From positions 62,001 through 126,000 of the forward strand of contig CADEFT010000010.1 of the NCBI GenBank assembly GCA_902826685.1: a stretch of 64,000 nucleotides of DNA, in the 5' to 3' direction. The notes below the pieces were generated by a model, which searched no databases, had not been told where the DNA came from, and worked only from the letters and a program-made list of their open reading frames with translations. Numbering within the stretch: position 1 is the first letter of the stretch; the number at the start of each line of letters is the position of its first letter. Source of the stretch: an uncultured Acidobacteriota bacterium. GTDB lineage: Bacteria; Acidobacteriota; Terriglobia; Bryobacterales; Bryobacteraceae. This document shows, in pieces, positions 18,484-28,485 of this stretch. A program made the position numbers and the translations under genes.

Positions 18484-19916
18484 ACCCCGTGGAAGATTCC
18501 ATCCTCACCGAAACGCGCCGCCAGTTCTTTGCGCGCGGCGCCCGCGGTCTTGGCGTGGCCGCCCTTTCGTCTCTCATGGCCGAAGCCAGAACGGGACTTT
18601 CCGGCCTGCCTCACTTCCCGCCCACCGCCAAGCGCGCCATCTACATTCACCTGGTGGGCGCGCCGCCGCAGCACGATCTCTACGACTACAAGCCCGGTCT
18701 CAAGGACTGGTACGACAAGGACCTGCCCGAATCGGTGCGCAACGGCCAGCGGCTCACCACCATGACTTCCGGACAAAGCCGGTTCCCCATCGCGCCGACG
18801 GTCTTCAAATTCGCGCAACACGGCCAGGCGGGCACGTGGCTTTCCGAACTCCTGCCCTACACCTCGAAGATGGTGGACGATATCGCGCTCATCCGGTCGA
18901 TGCACACCGAGGCCATCAACCATGAGCCGGCCATCACCTTTATCCAGACCGGCCAGCAGATCGCCGGACGTCCCTGCGCCGGTTCGTGGATTTCCTACGG
19001 CCTCGGTTCGATGAACGAGGATCTGCCGGCCTTCGTCGTCATCAACGCGACCCATTCCCATCCGCGCGCCAACGTGCAGGCCATCTCCGCGCGCCTGTGG
19101 AGCGCCGGATTCCTTTCGGCCGAATACTCGGGCGTGGCGCTGCGGGCGGGCGGCGATCCCGTGCTGTTTCTCAAGAATCCCGAGGGAGTGCCGCCGGAGG
19201 CGCGCCGCCGCATGCTCGATTCGCTCGGCGAATTGAACCGCATCGAACACCGCAGGATCGGCGATCCGGAAACCATGACGCGCATCGCCCAATACGAGAT
19301 GGCGTTCCGCATGCAAACCTCGGTGCCCGAGTTGACCGACCTTTCGAAAGAAACCGAAGCCACCCACAAGCTCTATGGAGAGGATGCGCGCAAGCCTGGC
19401 ACCATGGCCCATAGCTGTCTGATGGCCCGCCGCCTCACCGAGCGCGGCGTGCGCTTTGTCCAGATCTACCAGCGCGGCTGGGACGTGCATGGCAACCTGC
19501 CGGAGATATTGCCCAGCCAGTGCCGCGACGCCGACCAGGCCGTCTACGGCCTGGTGCAGGATCTCAGATCGCGCGGCATGCTGAAGGATACTCTGGTGAT
19601 CTTCGGCGGCGAGTTCGGCCGGACCGTCTATTCGCAGGGCAAACTCACATCCACCGACTACGGCCGCGATCATCATCCACGCTGCTTCTCGCTCTGGGCC
19701 GCGGGCGGCGGCCTGAAGGGCGGTACGGTACATGGCGAGACCGACGATTTCTCCTACAACATCGTGAAGGATCCGGTGCATGTGCGCGATTTCCAGGCCA
19801 CGCTATTGCACCTGTTCGGAATCGATCACCAGCGGTTCACGTATAAGCACCAGGGTCTGGACGCGCGGCTCACCGGCGTCGAGCCGGCCCACGTCGTGAA
19901 GGCCCTTCTCGCCTGA
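18480..19916 (+). CDS. DUF1501 family secreted protein (sulfatase-like fold), partner 1
   Basis: A 478-residue protein with a twin-arginine-like N-terminus (ETRRQFFARG, Arg13-Arg14), followed by an alkaline-phosphatase/sulfatase-like DUF1501 body. It contains YIHLVGAPPQHDLYDYKP early and the conserved FGGEFGRTVYSQGK and DHHPRCFSLW near the C-terminus. DUF1501 proteins are Tat-exported and have been proposed to be metal-dependent hydrolases. It overlaps the upstream DUF1549/DUF1553 gene by 4 bp. Substrate is unknown. Confidence 0.88.
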   Translation: MNPVEDSILTETRRQFFARGARGLGVAALSSLMAEARTGLSGLPHFPPTAKRAIYIHLVGAPPQHDLYDYKPGLKDWYDKDLPESVRNGQRLTTMTSGQSRFPIAPTVFKFAQHGQAGTWLSELLPYTSKMVDDIALIRSMHTEAINHEPAITFIQTGQQIAGRPCAGSWISYGLGSMNEDLPAFVVINATHSHPRANVQAISARLWSAGFLSAEYSGVALRAGGDPVLFLKNPEGVPPEARRRMLDSLGELNRIEHRRIGDPETMTRIAQYEMAFRMQTSVPELTDLSKETEATHKLYGEDARKPGTMAHSCLMARRLTERGVRFVQIYQRGWDVHGNLPEILPSQCRDADQAVYGLVQDLRSRGMLKDTLVIFGGEFGRTVYSQGKLTSTDYGRDHHPRCFSLWAAGGGLKGGTVHGETDDFSYNIVKDPVHVRDFQATLLHLFGIDHQRFTYKHQGLDARLTGVEPAHVVKALLA

Positions 19917-19955
19917 GGCGGTGGCATAATGGTGCTTCCCGTTTCGGAGGTACTT

Positions 19956-20747
19956 ATGTCCATCGTCCAGCGCCATAACGTCAATATCGTTGGCGGTGCC
20001 GGCAAAACCCTGGTGCTTGCGCACGGTTTCGGCTGCGATCAGTCCGTGTGGCGGTTCCTCACGCCTGAGCTGCGGCAAGACTATCGAATCGTTCTCTTCG
20101 ACCATGCCGGAGCAGGCAACTCCGATCCTTCGGCCTACAACCGGCAGAAGCACTCCTCGCTCAACGGCTACGTCGACGATGTCCTTGAGATCGTCGGCGA
20201 GACTTCGGACTCTCCCGTCGTCTTCGTCGGCCACTCCGTCAGCTCGATGATCGGAGTGCTCGCCGCCATCAAGAAGCCAAGTGCGTTCGAGAAGCTGATT
20301 CTGGCCGGTCCCTCGCCTTGCTACATCAACGACGGAGATTACCTTGGGGGCTTCAGCCGGAGCGACGTTGACGGAATGTTGCAGACCATCGACAGTAACT
20401 ACCTGGGTTGGGCCAGGTACATGGCCCCCGTCGTCATGAAGAACGAAGACCGGCCGGAACTGGCGGCGGAGCTCACCGAAAGTTTGTGCCGCGCCGATCC
20501 GGAAATCGCCAAACACTTTGCCCGCGTTACTTTTCTGTCCGACAACCGCGCGGATCTGGCTTCGTTGACCGTGCCCTCTCTAATTTTGCAGTGTTCCGAC
20601 GACGTTATCGCGCCCGGCTTTGTCGGCGAGTACCTGCATCGGCACCTGGCGGGCAGCACGCTCGTTAAGCTGAAGGCTGTGGGGCATTGTCCCCATCTCA
20701 GCGCGCCCGCCGAGACGTTGCGGAACATCAGGCAATATCTCGCGTAG
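19956..20747 (+). CDS. rsbQ: RsbQ-type alpha/beta hydrolase
   Basis: A 263-residue alpha/beta hydrolase close to RsbQ/KAI2/D14 in pattern (NVNIVGGAGKTLVLAHGFGC, then FDHAGAGNSD). The triad is Ser94 in GHSVSS, Asp216 in CSDDVIAP and His244 in GHCPHLS. In Bacillus RsbQ works with the PAS phosphatase RsbP in energy-stress signalling by hydrolysing a small ligand. No rsbP-like PP2C gene lies beside it here; the next gene is a response regulator. The ATG at 19956 has GGAGG six bases upstream and is preferred over the ATG at 19929. Confidence 0.85.
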   Translation: MSIVQRHNVNIVGGAGKTLVLAHGFGCDQSVWRFLTPELRQDYRIVLFDHAGAGNSDPSAYNRQKHSSLNGYVDDVLEIVGETSDSPVVFVGHSVSSMIGVLAAIKKPSAFEKLILAGPSPCYINDGDYLGGFSRSDVDGMLQTIDSNYLGWARYMAPVVMKNEDRPELAAELTESLCRADPEIAKHFARVTFLSDNRADLASLTVPSLILQCSDDVIAPGFVGEYLHRHLAGSTLVKLKAVGHCPHLSAPAETLRNIRQYLA

Positions 20748-21057
20748 AATCGTGAGCGAGGACCTTCCGGGCTCACCACCGATGCCGGCGCAGGGTTCGG
20801 AAAGCGCCGCGGCGGCAAGCTCGGGCATCTCATTCAGTCCGTCAGACGCAGGGACGGTCTGAATTTGAGGACGTTCCATGGGCTCGGGGTTTGTGTGGAA
20901 TCCGAACGAGGAAAAGGCCCAAAGTCCTTGTTGACACCGCCCATGCCGTCTTGAAACATCCAATACGGCGCATTCCGAAGCCGATTTTTAACATTACCCC
21001 CATTTTCGGGTGAGAAATTTCGGGCTCGCCAGCCACTTATTCCTTACAGGCGTCCTA
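20748..21057 (+). promoter_or_regulatory. 310-bp intergenic region upstream of the LuxR-type regulator
   Basis: No gene is visible here. A consensus -35 TTGACA lies at 20931-20936, but the best -10 at proper spacing is only AAACAT (20954-20959). An imperfect hairpin CAGTCCGTC/GACGGTCTG occupies 20835-20861 without a following T-run. A second weak inverted repeat GTGAGC/GCTCAC is near 20752-20775, just after rsbQ. The region probably carries the promoter of the response regulator; the exact site is uncertain. Confidence 0.35.
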
Positions 21058-21729
21058 ATGATCCATTCGGTACCGCTGACTCTCATGGTGGCTGACGACC
21101 TGCCGATGGTCGGAGAAGGCCTTGCCGCGTTGTGCCAGAACGTTTCCGGCTGCAACGTTGTCGCGATTTGCAACGACGGCGAACAGGCATGGCAGGCGCT
21201 GCGCGGGCTCACCCCGGCAATCGCACTGCTCGATTGGAATCTGTCCGGCGTCCAGACCATGGACCTCATCCGCCGCTGCAAAGCCGCGCAAATCGACACG
21301 CGAATCGTCGTTGTCGCCGTGAAGCCGGACCGCCGCGCCGTAATCGAAGCTTTGCGTAACGGAGCTCACGCATTCGTATTGAAGAGCGGTACGGTCCGGC
21401 AGTTGGAGGAAGCGTTCCGCCAGATCATGCAGGGCGGCGTCTATCTTTCCCCCAAAATCGAACTGCAAACGCTGGTCGAGCCGGAACGGCCCGACGGTTC
21501 CGCAGACCCTTTAACCACGCTCTCGGCCCGTGAACAGCAGGTGTTTTCCATGCTGATTGAAGGCGTGCGCGCCAAAGAGATCGCCGCGCGGCTGCAGTTG
21601 AGCCCCAAGACCGTCGACACTTACCGCGCCAGCCTGATGCGCAAACTCGATATTCACGACGTGGCGGGCCTGGTGAAATTCGCCATCCGGCGCAACCTCA
21701 CCGCGCTTGAGGCGCGCGCCTCCGCCTAA
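21058..21729 (+). CDS. NarL/FixJ-type response regulator with LuxR HTH; receiver lacks the Thr/Ser switch
   Basis: A 223-residue two-domain regulator. The receiver has the acidic pair Asp13-Asp14, phospho-acceptor Asp59 (LLDWNLSG) and Lys109 (FVLKSG). The conserved Thr/Ser of beta-4 is Ala87 (IVVVAVKPD), so the switch may be altered. The LuxR-type HTH covers about 155-215 (LSAREQQVFSMLIEG...LSPKTVDTYRASLM). No kinase gene is adjacent, so it is an orphan in this window. I chose ATG at 21058; an in-frame GTG at 21010 would add an unrelated 16-residue tail. Confidence 0.85.
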   Translation: MIHSVPLTLMVADDLPMVGEGLAALCQNVSGCNVVAICNDGEQAWQALRGLTPAIALLDWNLSGVQTMDLIRRCKAAQIDTRIVVVAVKPDRRAVIEALRNGAHAFVLKSGTVRQLEEAFRQIMQGGVYLSPKIELQTLVEPERPDGSADPLTTLSAREQQVFSMLIEGVRAKEIAARLQLSPKTVDTYRASLMRKLDIHDVAGLVKFAIRRNLTALEARASA

Positions 21730-22850
21730 ACGGCTTGTACCACCGCGTCGACGGGCCTTGAGCCCACCGGAACCACTGTCAGCAGCGTCGCCGGAAACGC
21801 CCGCTTGCGGGCCACCGATCGCGTCAGAATCGCCATATCGCCCGAGGCGCGATTCAACACCAGCGCGAAAGTGTTGTCCGGCGTGATCGTCACGTGGCTA
21901 GGCTCGGAGCCTACCTGCACTACCGCCGCCACCTTGCGATCCTCGATGTTCAAAATCGTCACCTGCCGCGAGCCGGGGTTGGTCACGAAGAGAAACTCGG
22001 GACTGTTCCGCGACTTCGGCAGGCATGCCATCGCACCTGGCGTGTGGCCGCCCAGAATCGTCTCCGCCACCTCGGTTGAATAGGGAAAGACGATCGCCAC
22101 CGCGTCCGATCCCGGCCCGGTAACGTATAGTTCGCCGCCGTCTCCCTTGAAGCAAAGATTTTCGGGGATCATGGCCAGCGGCAGCCGCACCACGATCCGC
22201 GCCGACGCCGCGTCCACGATGGTCAAAAGCCGCTCCTGCCGATGGGCGGCGATCCATTGCCGGCCGTCCTTGCGAAAGCGCACCCGCCCGATCGGCGACC
22301 CCGCCTCCACGATCTGGATCTTGCCCGTGGCCAGATCGACGTTCCCCAACTGGCCTTCGCCCGCGAAGCTCACCACCGCCCGCGGTTGTTCGAGCGCCAG
22401 GTCGAAATCGGTCACCGGCCGCGGTAGCGCGATCCGCCGGCGCACTTCCATCCGGACCGCATCGAGTTCCACCAGTTCCCACGGATCGCGCGCCAGAACC
22501 CAGATCGCGTCCACGCTCACCGAATGCATCTCGACGGCGTTGCGGCAGACCGCCGTCCACCGCTCGCGTGTGAGCGTGGTGGAGGAGATCTCATGCACCG
22601 TGCCATTTTCAGGCGTGAGCGCGTAGACGGTCCGCCGGGTGGGACTGCCGATGAGCCGTGTGGGCGGCGCGTTCAATGCCAGGTGCTTCACCACGGCGAA
22701 CGCGTTGAGGTCCACCACGGCGATGGCGCGGCCTTCCTCATTGGCCACGAACGCAAAGCCGCTGAATCCACCGCGCGGTCCGGAGGAGCAACCGCCGGCA
22801 GCCGCCGCGCCCGCCGCCAGAAACCGGCGCCGATTCCAAAAAGTGAGCAC
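21726..22850 (-). CDS. YncE-like beta-propeller lipoprotein with Tat-type signal
   Basis: A 374-residue protein made of YVTN/NHL-type beta-propeller repeats such as IAVVDLNAFAVVKHLAL and VAAVVQVGSEPSHVTITPD. The N-terminus NRRRFLAAGAAAAGGC combines a twin-arginine motif with a lipobox, so it is probably exported folded and lipid-anchored. The start is GTG at 22850; no in-frame ATG lies nearby. It ends 4 bp into the convergent response-regulator gene and begins 6 bp after the ogt stop, so it may be co-transcribed with the DNA-repair genes. Ligand or partner is unknown. Confidence 0.75.
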   Translation of the reverse strand: MLTFWNRRRFLAAGAAAAGGCSSGPRGGFSGFAFVANEEGRAIAVVDLNAFAVVKHLALNAPPTRLIGSPTRRTVYALTPENGTVHEISSTTLTRERWTAVCRNAVEMHSVSVDAIWVLARDPWELVELDAVRMEVRRRIALPRPVTDFDLALEQPRAVVSFAGEGQLGNVDLATGKIQIVEAGSPIGRVRFRKDGRQWIAAHRQERLLTIVDAASARIVVRLPLAMIPENLCFKGDGGELYVTGPGSDAVAIVFPYSTEVAETILGGHTPGAMACLPKSRNSPEFLFVTNPGSRQVTILNIEDRKVAAVVQVGSEPSHVTITPDNTFALVLNRASGDMAILTRSVARKRAFPATLLTVVPVGSRPVDAVVQAV

Positions 22851-22856
22851 TTTCCA

Positions 22857-23357
22857 TCAGTATGACGCAATCAAATCGGGCTGCCTGGCGCGCCGCTCGA
22901 GAGCGAGCAGGTGCTGCTTCACCGGCAGTCCACCGCCGAAGCCGGTCAGCTTGCCGTTGGCGCCGATCACGCGATGGCACGGCACGACGATCGCGATCGG
23001 GTTCGATCCGTTGGCCAGGCCCACCGCCCGCGAAGCGTTCGGATTCCCCAGGCGCCGCGCCAGCTCCCCGTAAGAGACGGTCTGTCCATACGGGATCTCG
23101 CGCAGCGCGCTCCATACCGAAAGCTGGAACGGAGTACCGCGCGGCCGGAGGTCCAGTTGAAACTCGCGCAGTTCGCCGGCGAAGTAGGCGTCAAGCTGTT
23201 CCATCGCGTCCCGGAACGGAGTGCGATCCTCGCACCAGTCTGGCTCGGCCGGCTTGCGCTTGGAGCCGCTCGAAAAATGCAACCGTTCCAGGCGGTCGCC
23301 ACCCGCGAGCAGCAAATCGCCCACCGGGCTCTTGGTCATCGTGTAGTAAGTCGTCAT
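22857..23357 (-). CDS. ogt: Methylated-DNA--protein-cysteine methyltransferase (Ogt type)
   Basis: A 166-residue suicide alkyltransferase that moves the methyl group of O6-methylguanine onto its own cysteine. The acceptor is Cys127 in the invariant PCHRVIG. The HTH DNA-binding region (YGQTVSYGELARRLGNPNAS) precedes it and the GGLPVKQHLL segment follows. The ATG at 23357 overlaps the stop of the ada-alkA gene as ATGA, so the two repair activities are translationally coupled. Length and motifs match the Ogt/AdaB family. Confidence 0.95.
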   Translation of the reverse strand: MTTYYTMTKSPVGDLLLAGGDRLERLHFSSGSKRKPAEPDWCEDRTPFRDAMEQLDAYFAGELREFQLDLRPRGTPFQLSVWSALREIPYGQTVSYGELARRLGNPNASRAVGLANGSNPIAIVVPCHRVIGANGKLTGFGGGLPVKQHLLALERRARQPDLIASY

Positions 23358-24751
23358 GCCGCCACCTGCCAAAGATAGATCGCCGCGTAGGCGCGCCACG
23401 GCCGCCACGCCTCCGACCGGCGGGCCAGTTCCCGCGCCGATGCGCATCCGCTGGCTTTCAGTAGACCGAGATCGGAGCAGGGAAACGCATCCGGGTCGTT
23501 CAGCGCTCGCATCGACACGTATTGCGCCGTCCAATCGCCCAGGCCCGCCATCTCCACCAGCCGCGCGCGAAACTCCCGTGGATCGGCGCCCGCCGAAAGA
23601 TCGATCCGGCCCGCGGCCACGGCGCGGCAAAATCCGCGGATCGCATCGGCACGCTTGCCCGGCAGCCCGATGGAGGCGATATCGCCCTCGGCCAACGCCT
23701 CCGGACGCGGAAACATTCCACCGCCAAAACGTTCCACCAGCCGCGCGCATAGAGTGCTGGCGCCTTTCACCGTTACCTGCTGGCCCAGAATCGCTCGGAT
23801 CGCGATTTCGAACCCGTCCCAGGCGCCCGGCACCCGCAACCCGGGCCGCTTCCGAACCCGTGCCGCCAGGACGCGATCGCCCCCAAACGCCTCCCCCACC
23901 ACCGCCGGATCGGCGCTCAGATCGAACAGACGCCGCACTCGTTCGGTGATCCGCAACAAGCCGCGCCCATCGGGATAGCTCACCTCCAACTGCAAGGCGT
24001 GCTCTCCCGCCGACGCTTGAAACCATCCCGCCTGCCCGTCGAGTTCGAAGGTGCGGCGGTACGTGCCCGCGCCAACCGCTTCCACGCCCGCGATCGCGCG
24101 CGGTTTCAGAAACTCAAGCATGGCGTGGAAATCGAACGGCGGACGAAATGGCAGTTCGAACCGGTGACAGCCCGGCGGCGCTTCCGCCGCTTTGCCCGCC
24201 AGCCGCCGCAACTGGGTTGGAGTGCGCTCGTAGGTTCGTTCCACCACGTCCTGAAACCGCCGTACGCTGCCAAATCCGCTGGCCAGAGCGATCTGCGTGA
24301 AGGGCAGCGCCGTACGGTCGATCAACCGCTTGGCGAATTGCAACCGCCGCACTTGAGCGATCGTCACCGGAGCCGCGCCCAAATGTTCGAGGAACAGCCG
24401 CCGCAGATGGCGCGCCCCCACGCCCAGCCGGGCCGCCAGCGTTTCCACCGATCCCTCATCCAACGCGCCGTCGGAAATCAGCCGCAAGGCGCGCGACACG
24501 GTGGCCGAACTGCCATTCCAGGCCGGAGTTCCCGGCGAGGCTTCGGGCCGGCAGCGCAGGCACGGGCGGAATCCGGCTTCGGCCGCCGCGGCCGCGGTGG
24601 GATAATAACGGACGTTGCCCTCCTTGGGGCTGCGCGCCGGACACACTGGCCGGCAGTAGATACCGGTTGTGGTCACTGCGATGAAGAAACGGCCGTCGAA
24701 GCGTACATCTCGCGCCTGTCTCGCCCTGGAACAGACCGCCGCGTCGAGCAT
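23354..24751 (-). CDS. Ada metal-binding/AraC regulator fused to AlkA 3-methyladenine DNA glycosylase
   Basis: A 465-residue fusion. The N-terminal Ada domain has the four zinc Cys at 33, 37, 64 and 67 (IYCRPVC and PCLRC), of which Cys33 would be the methylphosphotriester acceptor. An AraC-type double HTH (about 85-185) is followed by AlkA_N and a HhH-GPD glycosylase domain with catalytic Asp427 in PCSDLGLL. It can therefore sense methylated DNA, activate transcription, and excise 3-methyladenine. It is followed by ogt with an ATGA overlap, which makes a compact adaptive-response operon. Confidence 0.93.
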   Translation of the reverse strand: MLDAAVCSRARQARDVRFDGRFFIAVTTTGIYCRPVCPARSPKEGNVRYYPTAAAAAEAGFRPCLRCRPEASPGTPAWNGSSATVSRALRLISDGALDEGSVETLAARLGVGARHLRRLFLEHLGAAPVTIAQVRRLQFAKRLIDRTALPFTQIALASGFGSVRRFQDVVERTYERTPTQLRRLAGKAAEAPPGCHRFELPFRPPFDFHAMLEFLKPRAIAGVEAVGAGTYRRTFELDGQAGWFQASAGEHALQLEVSYPDGRGLLRITERVRRLFDLSADPAVVGEAFGGDRVLAARVRKRPGLRVPGAWDGFEIAIRAILGQQVTVKGASTLCARLVERFGGGMFPRPEALAEGDIASIGLPGKRADAIRGFCRAVAAGRIDLSAGADPREFRARLVEMAGLGDWTAQYVSMRALNDPDAFPCSDLGLLKASGCASARELARRSEAWRPWRAYAAIYLWQVAA

Positions 24752-24811
24752 CCCGCCTATGAGAATAGCCGACGCCGTCCGGCTGGGCTAGCCGTTTTCG
24801 GACATGAATGC

Positions 24812-25567
24812 ATGCAGCTTTTGCCGCAGTGGAGACGCGAAATCGAGGCTCTTACCGGTGGCCGCGTGGTCACCGTTCCCGTCTTCACCGACACGGCGGA
24901 AAACACCCTGCGCATTCCGCCCGATTTCGCCGGACGCACCGTCGTGCGCAACCTGCTGCAGCAGGAACCGTTCGTTCGCCAGTTCGTGCGCGCCCATGCG
25001 CTGAACGTCAACTATTCGGGCTCGGAAGGCGTCTTTCACTTCGTGCTGCTCAACACCGCGCTTGGCGAAGATTGGAAGGGCAATGAAGAAGCGCTGCTCG
25101 GCCATGAGTATGGACACATCTGGCTCAATGCCCTGGGCTATCGCTCGCCTCGCTATGAGGACGGCGGCGCCGCGCCCTGCGTACTGACGCACGCCGGCGA
25201 CGTGGTCCATCACGTGCTCATCCGCGAAGAGGCGCAACGCCGCGGCTTCCATTACCTCGCCTTCTGGACCCGCAATATCGAACGCTGGCTCGACAATCGC
25301 GAGGTGGACCCGGCGAAGTTCGATGCCTGTGACCGCGTGCAACTGAGTTCGATGTATCTGGACACGGCGCTCGCTCTTTCACCCGATACCTGGAAGCCGT
25401 TTGACCGCTTCGAAAGGCGCGTGCGCGACCTTCTGCCACAGACGCCGGAATCGGTGGCGCCGTTGAAAGAGTTGCTCGCCGCGGCCAATCTATGGGACCG
25501 GTCGCTCTACGAGTGGGCGCTGCAGCGGTCGATCGAGACGTTCCAACGCCTGGCTACCAGTGCATGA
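24812..25567 (+). CDS. Unknown protein with HExxH zinc-metallopeptidase-like motif
   Basis: A 251-residue protein of no recognised family. The one functional hint is H98-E99-Y100-G101-H102 in LLGHEYGHIWLNALGY, a gluzincin-like zinc motif. A later Glu-containing helix (VVHHVLIREEAQRRG) could supply a third ligand. No signal peptide is seen, so a cytoplasmic peptidase or a structural relative is possible. The reading frame is open far upstream, but the upstream part is the antisense of ada-alkA. The ATG at 24812 is the first start clear of that gene. Its 3' end overlaps the convergent SDR gene by 14 bp. Confidence 0.7.
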   Translation: MQLLPQWRREIEALTGGRVVTVPVFTDTAENTLRIPPDFAGRTVVRNLLQQEPFVRQFVRAHALNVNYSGSEGVFHFVLLNTALGEDWKGNEEALLGHEYGHIWLNALGYRSPRYEDGGAAPCVLTHAGDVVHHVLIREEAQRRGFHYLAFWTRNIERWLDNREVDPAKFDACDRVQLSSMYLDTALALSPDTWKPFDRFERRVRDLLPQTPESVAPLKELLAAANLWDRSLYEWALQRSIETFQRLATSA

Positions 25568-26323
25568 CCTGCCCGCCGTCCACGTTGATGGTCTGGCCGG
25601 TGACCTGCGCCGCGCGCGCCGAAGAGAGAAAGACCACCATGTCGGCGATATCCTCGGGCTTTTGCCACTGCCCCAGCGGAGCCACCGCGCGAATCTTCGC
25701 TTCCGCCCATTCCTCGTAAGGGCGCCGCCCCTCCGGCGGCTGCTGGTCGTGCCAGGCCTGCCACACACGCCGGTTGAGCGGCGTCTGCACCATGCCGGGA
25801 TTCACGATATTGACGCGCACCCCATGCGGCGCCATGTCCTTCGCCACGCATTGGGCGAAATTGATGTTGGCCGCTTTGCTGGCGCTGTATGGCGGATCGG
25901 TCTGCGATCCGATCTGACCCGCCACCGAAGCGAGAAACACCATCGTCGCGCCGCGCCGGTCTTTCATGCGGAGGCCGAACGTCTGCGCCACATGCACCAT
26001 GCCGAGCATGTTCACCTCCAGCACGCGCCGCCAGTCCGCCGGTGCCAGATTGGTAAACGGAAATCCGAACTTGCCCGAACCCACTGCCGCCGCGTGGACC
26101 ACATGCTGCACTGGACCGAGGCGCGTTTCCGTTTCCTCCGCCGCGCGCGTCACCGCTTCCCAATCGCTCACATCCACGGCCAGATTGAGCGAGCCTTCAC
26201 CCGGTGTCAAATCCCACACCGCCACCACGCACCCTTCGCGAGCCAATTGCCGCGCACAGGCGAGCCCGATACCGCTGGCGCCGCCGGTGACCACCGCCAC
26301 ATGTCCATTCAATTCGAGATCCA

Positions 26324-26324
<1 letters not shown>
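25554..26324 (-). CDS. Short-chain dehydrogenase/reductase (SDR), first of two
   Basis: A 256-residue classical SDR. It has the NAD(P)-binding TGGASGIG (14-21) and the triad Ser133, Tyr146, Lys150 (PPYSASK). Asp38 at the end of beta-2 (VAVWDLT) favours NAD(H). The C-terminus ends INVDGGQVMHW, as in 3-oxoacyl-ACP-reductase-like SDRs. The start is GTG at 26324 and shares one base with the aldehyde dehydrogenase stop. It is the last gene of the permease/GS-like/ALDH cluster and probably oxidises a hydroxy intermediate of that pathway. Confidence 0.87.
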
Positions 26325-27693
<1,369 letters not shown>

Positions 27694-27697
<4 letters not shown>

Positions 27698-28467
27698 GCC
27701 GGTGTCACGTAAGCGGCGGTGATGCCGCCATCCACCAGGAATTCGGCGCCGGTAACGAACGACGATTCCGCCGAGGCCAGATACAGCGCCGCCTGCGCGA
27801 TCTCTCTGGCCTGCCCAAAGCGCCCCATGGGAACATGCACCAGCCGCCGCTGTTTCTTCTCATCGGTATTGAGATACTTCATCAACAGTTCGGTGGCGAG
27901 CGGTCCGGGGCACAGCGCGTTCACGCGAATGCCTTCGCGCGCGTGAATCACCGCCAGTTCGCGCGTCATCGAAAGCACGGCGCCCTTACTCGCCGTATAG
28001 GCCAATTGGGGCGTGGCCGCGCCCAGGATGGCTACAAACGACGCCGTGTTGACAATCGACCCGCCGCCCGCGCGCCGCAACGCCGGAATGCCGTACTTGC
28101 ACCCGAGAAACACACCCTTGACGTTGATCTGGAACGTCAGATCCCAGACTGCCTCCGTGGTGGTGATGGCGTCGTCATCGTCGGCGTGCGAGATGCCCGC
28201 GTTGTTGAACAACACCGTGAGCTTGCCGTAAATCCGCTCCGCCGCGGCCACCATCGCTTCGCAATCGGCGGCCTTCGATACATCGGCTTTAACCGCCGAC
28301 GCGCGCCCGCCCGCCGCCGTGATCTCTCCGGCCACCGCCGCCGCGCCCGCTTCGTTCACATCGACGGCGACAACCGCCGCGCCTTCGGCCGCAAACAGCA
28401 GCGCGCTTTCCTTGCCGATGCCGCTGGCCGCGCCCGTAATGAGGGCTACCTGATCTTTCAATCGCAT
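27694..28467 (-). CDS. Short-chain dehydrogenase/reductase (SDR), second of two
   Basis: A 257-residue classical SDR with TGAASGIG (11-18), the NNAG motif (88-91), and the triad Ser143, Tyr157, Lys161 (YTASK). Asp36 after beta-2 (VVAVDVN) points to NAD(H). It differs from the other SDR at 25554 throughout, so the two are not a recent duplication. ATGA overlap with the aldehyde dehydrogenase places it in the same message, 18 bp after the GS-like gene. Confidence 0.88.
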
Positions 28468-28485
28468 GGATGAATCGTTCCTGAG

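Noticed and set aside
20752..20775. Intrinsic terminator after rsbQ
   Set aside because: The GTGAGC/GCTCAC repeat has a 12-base loop and no T-run.
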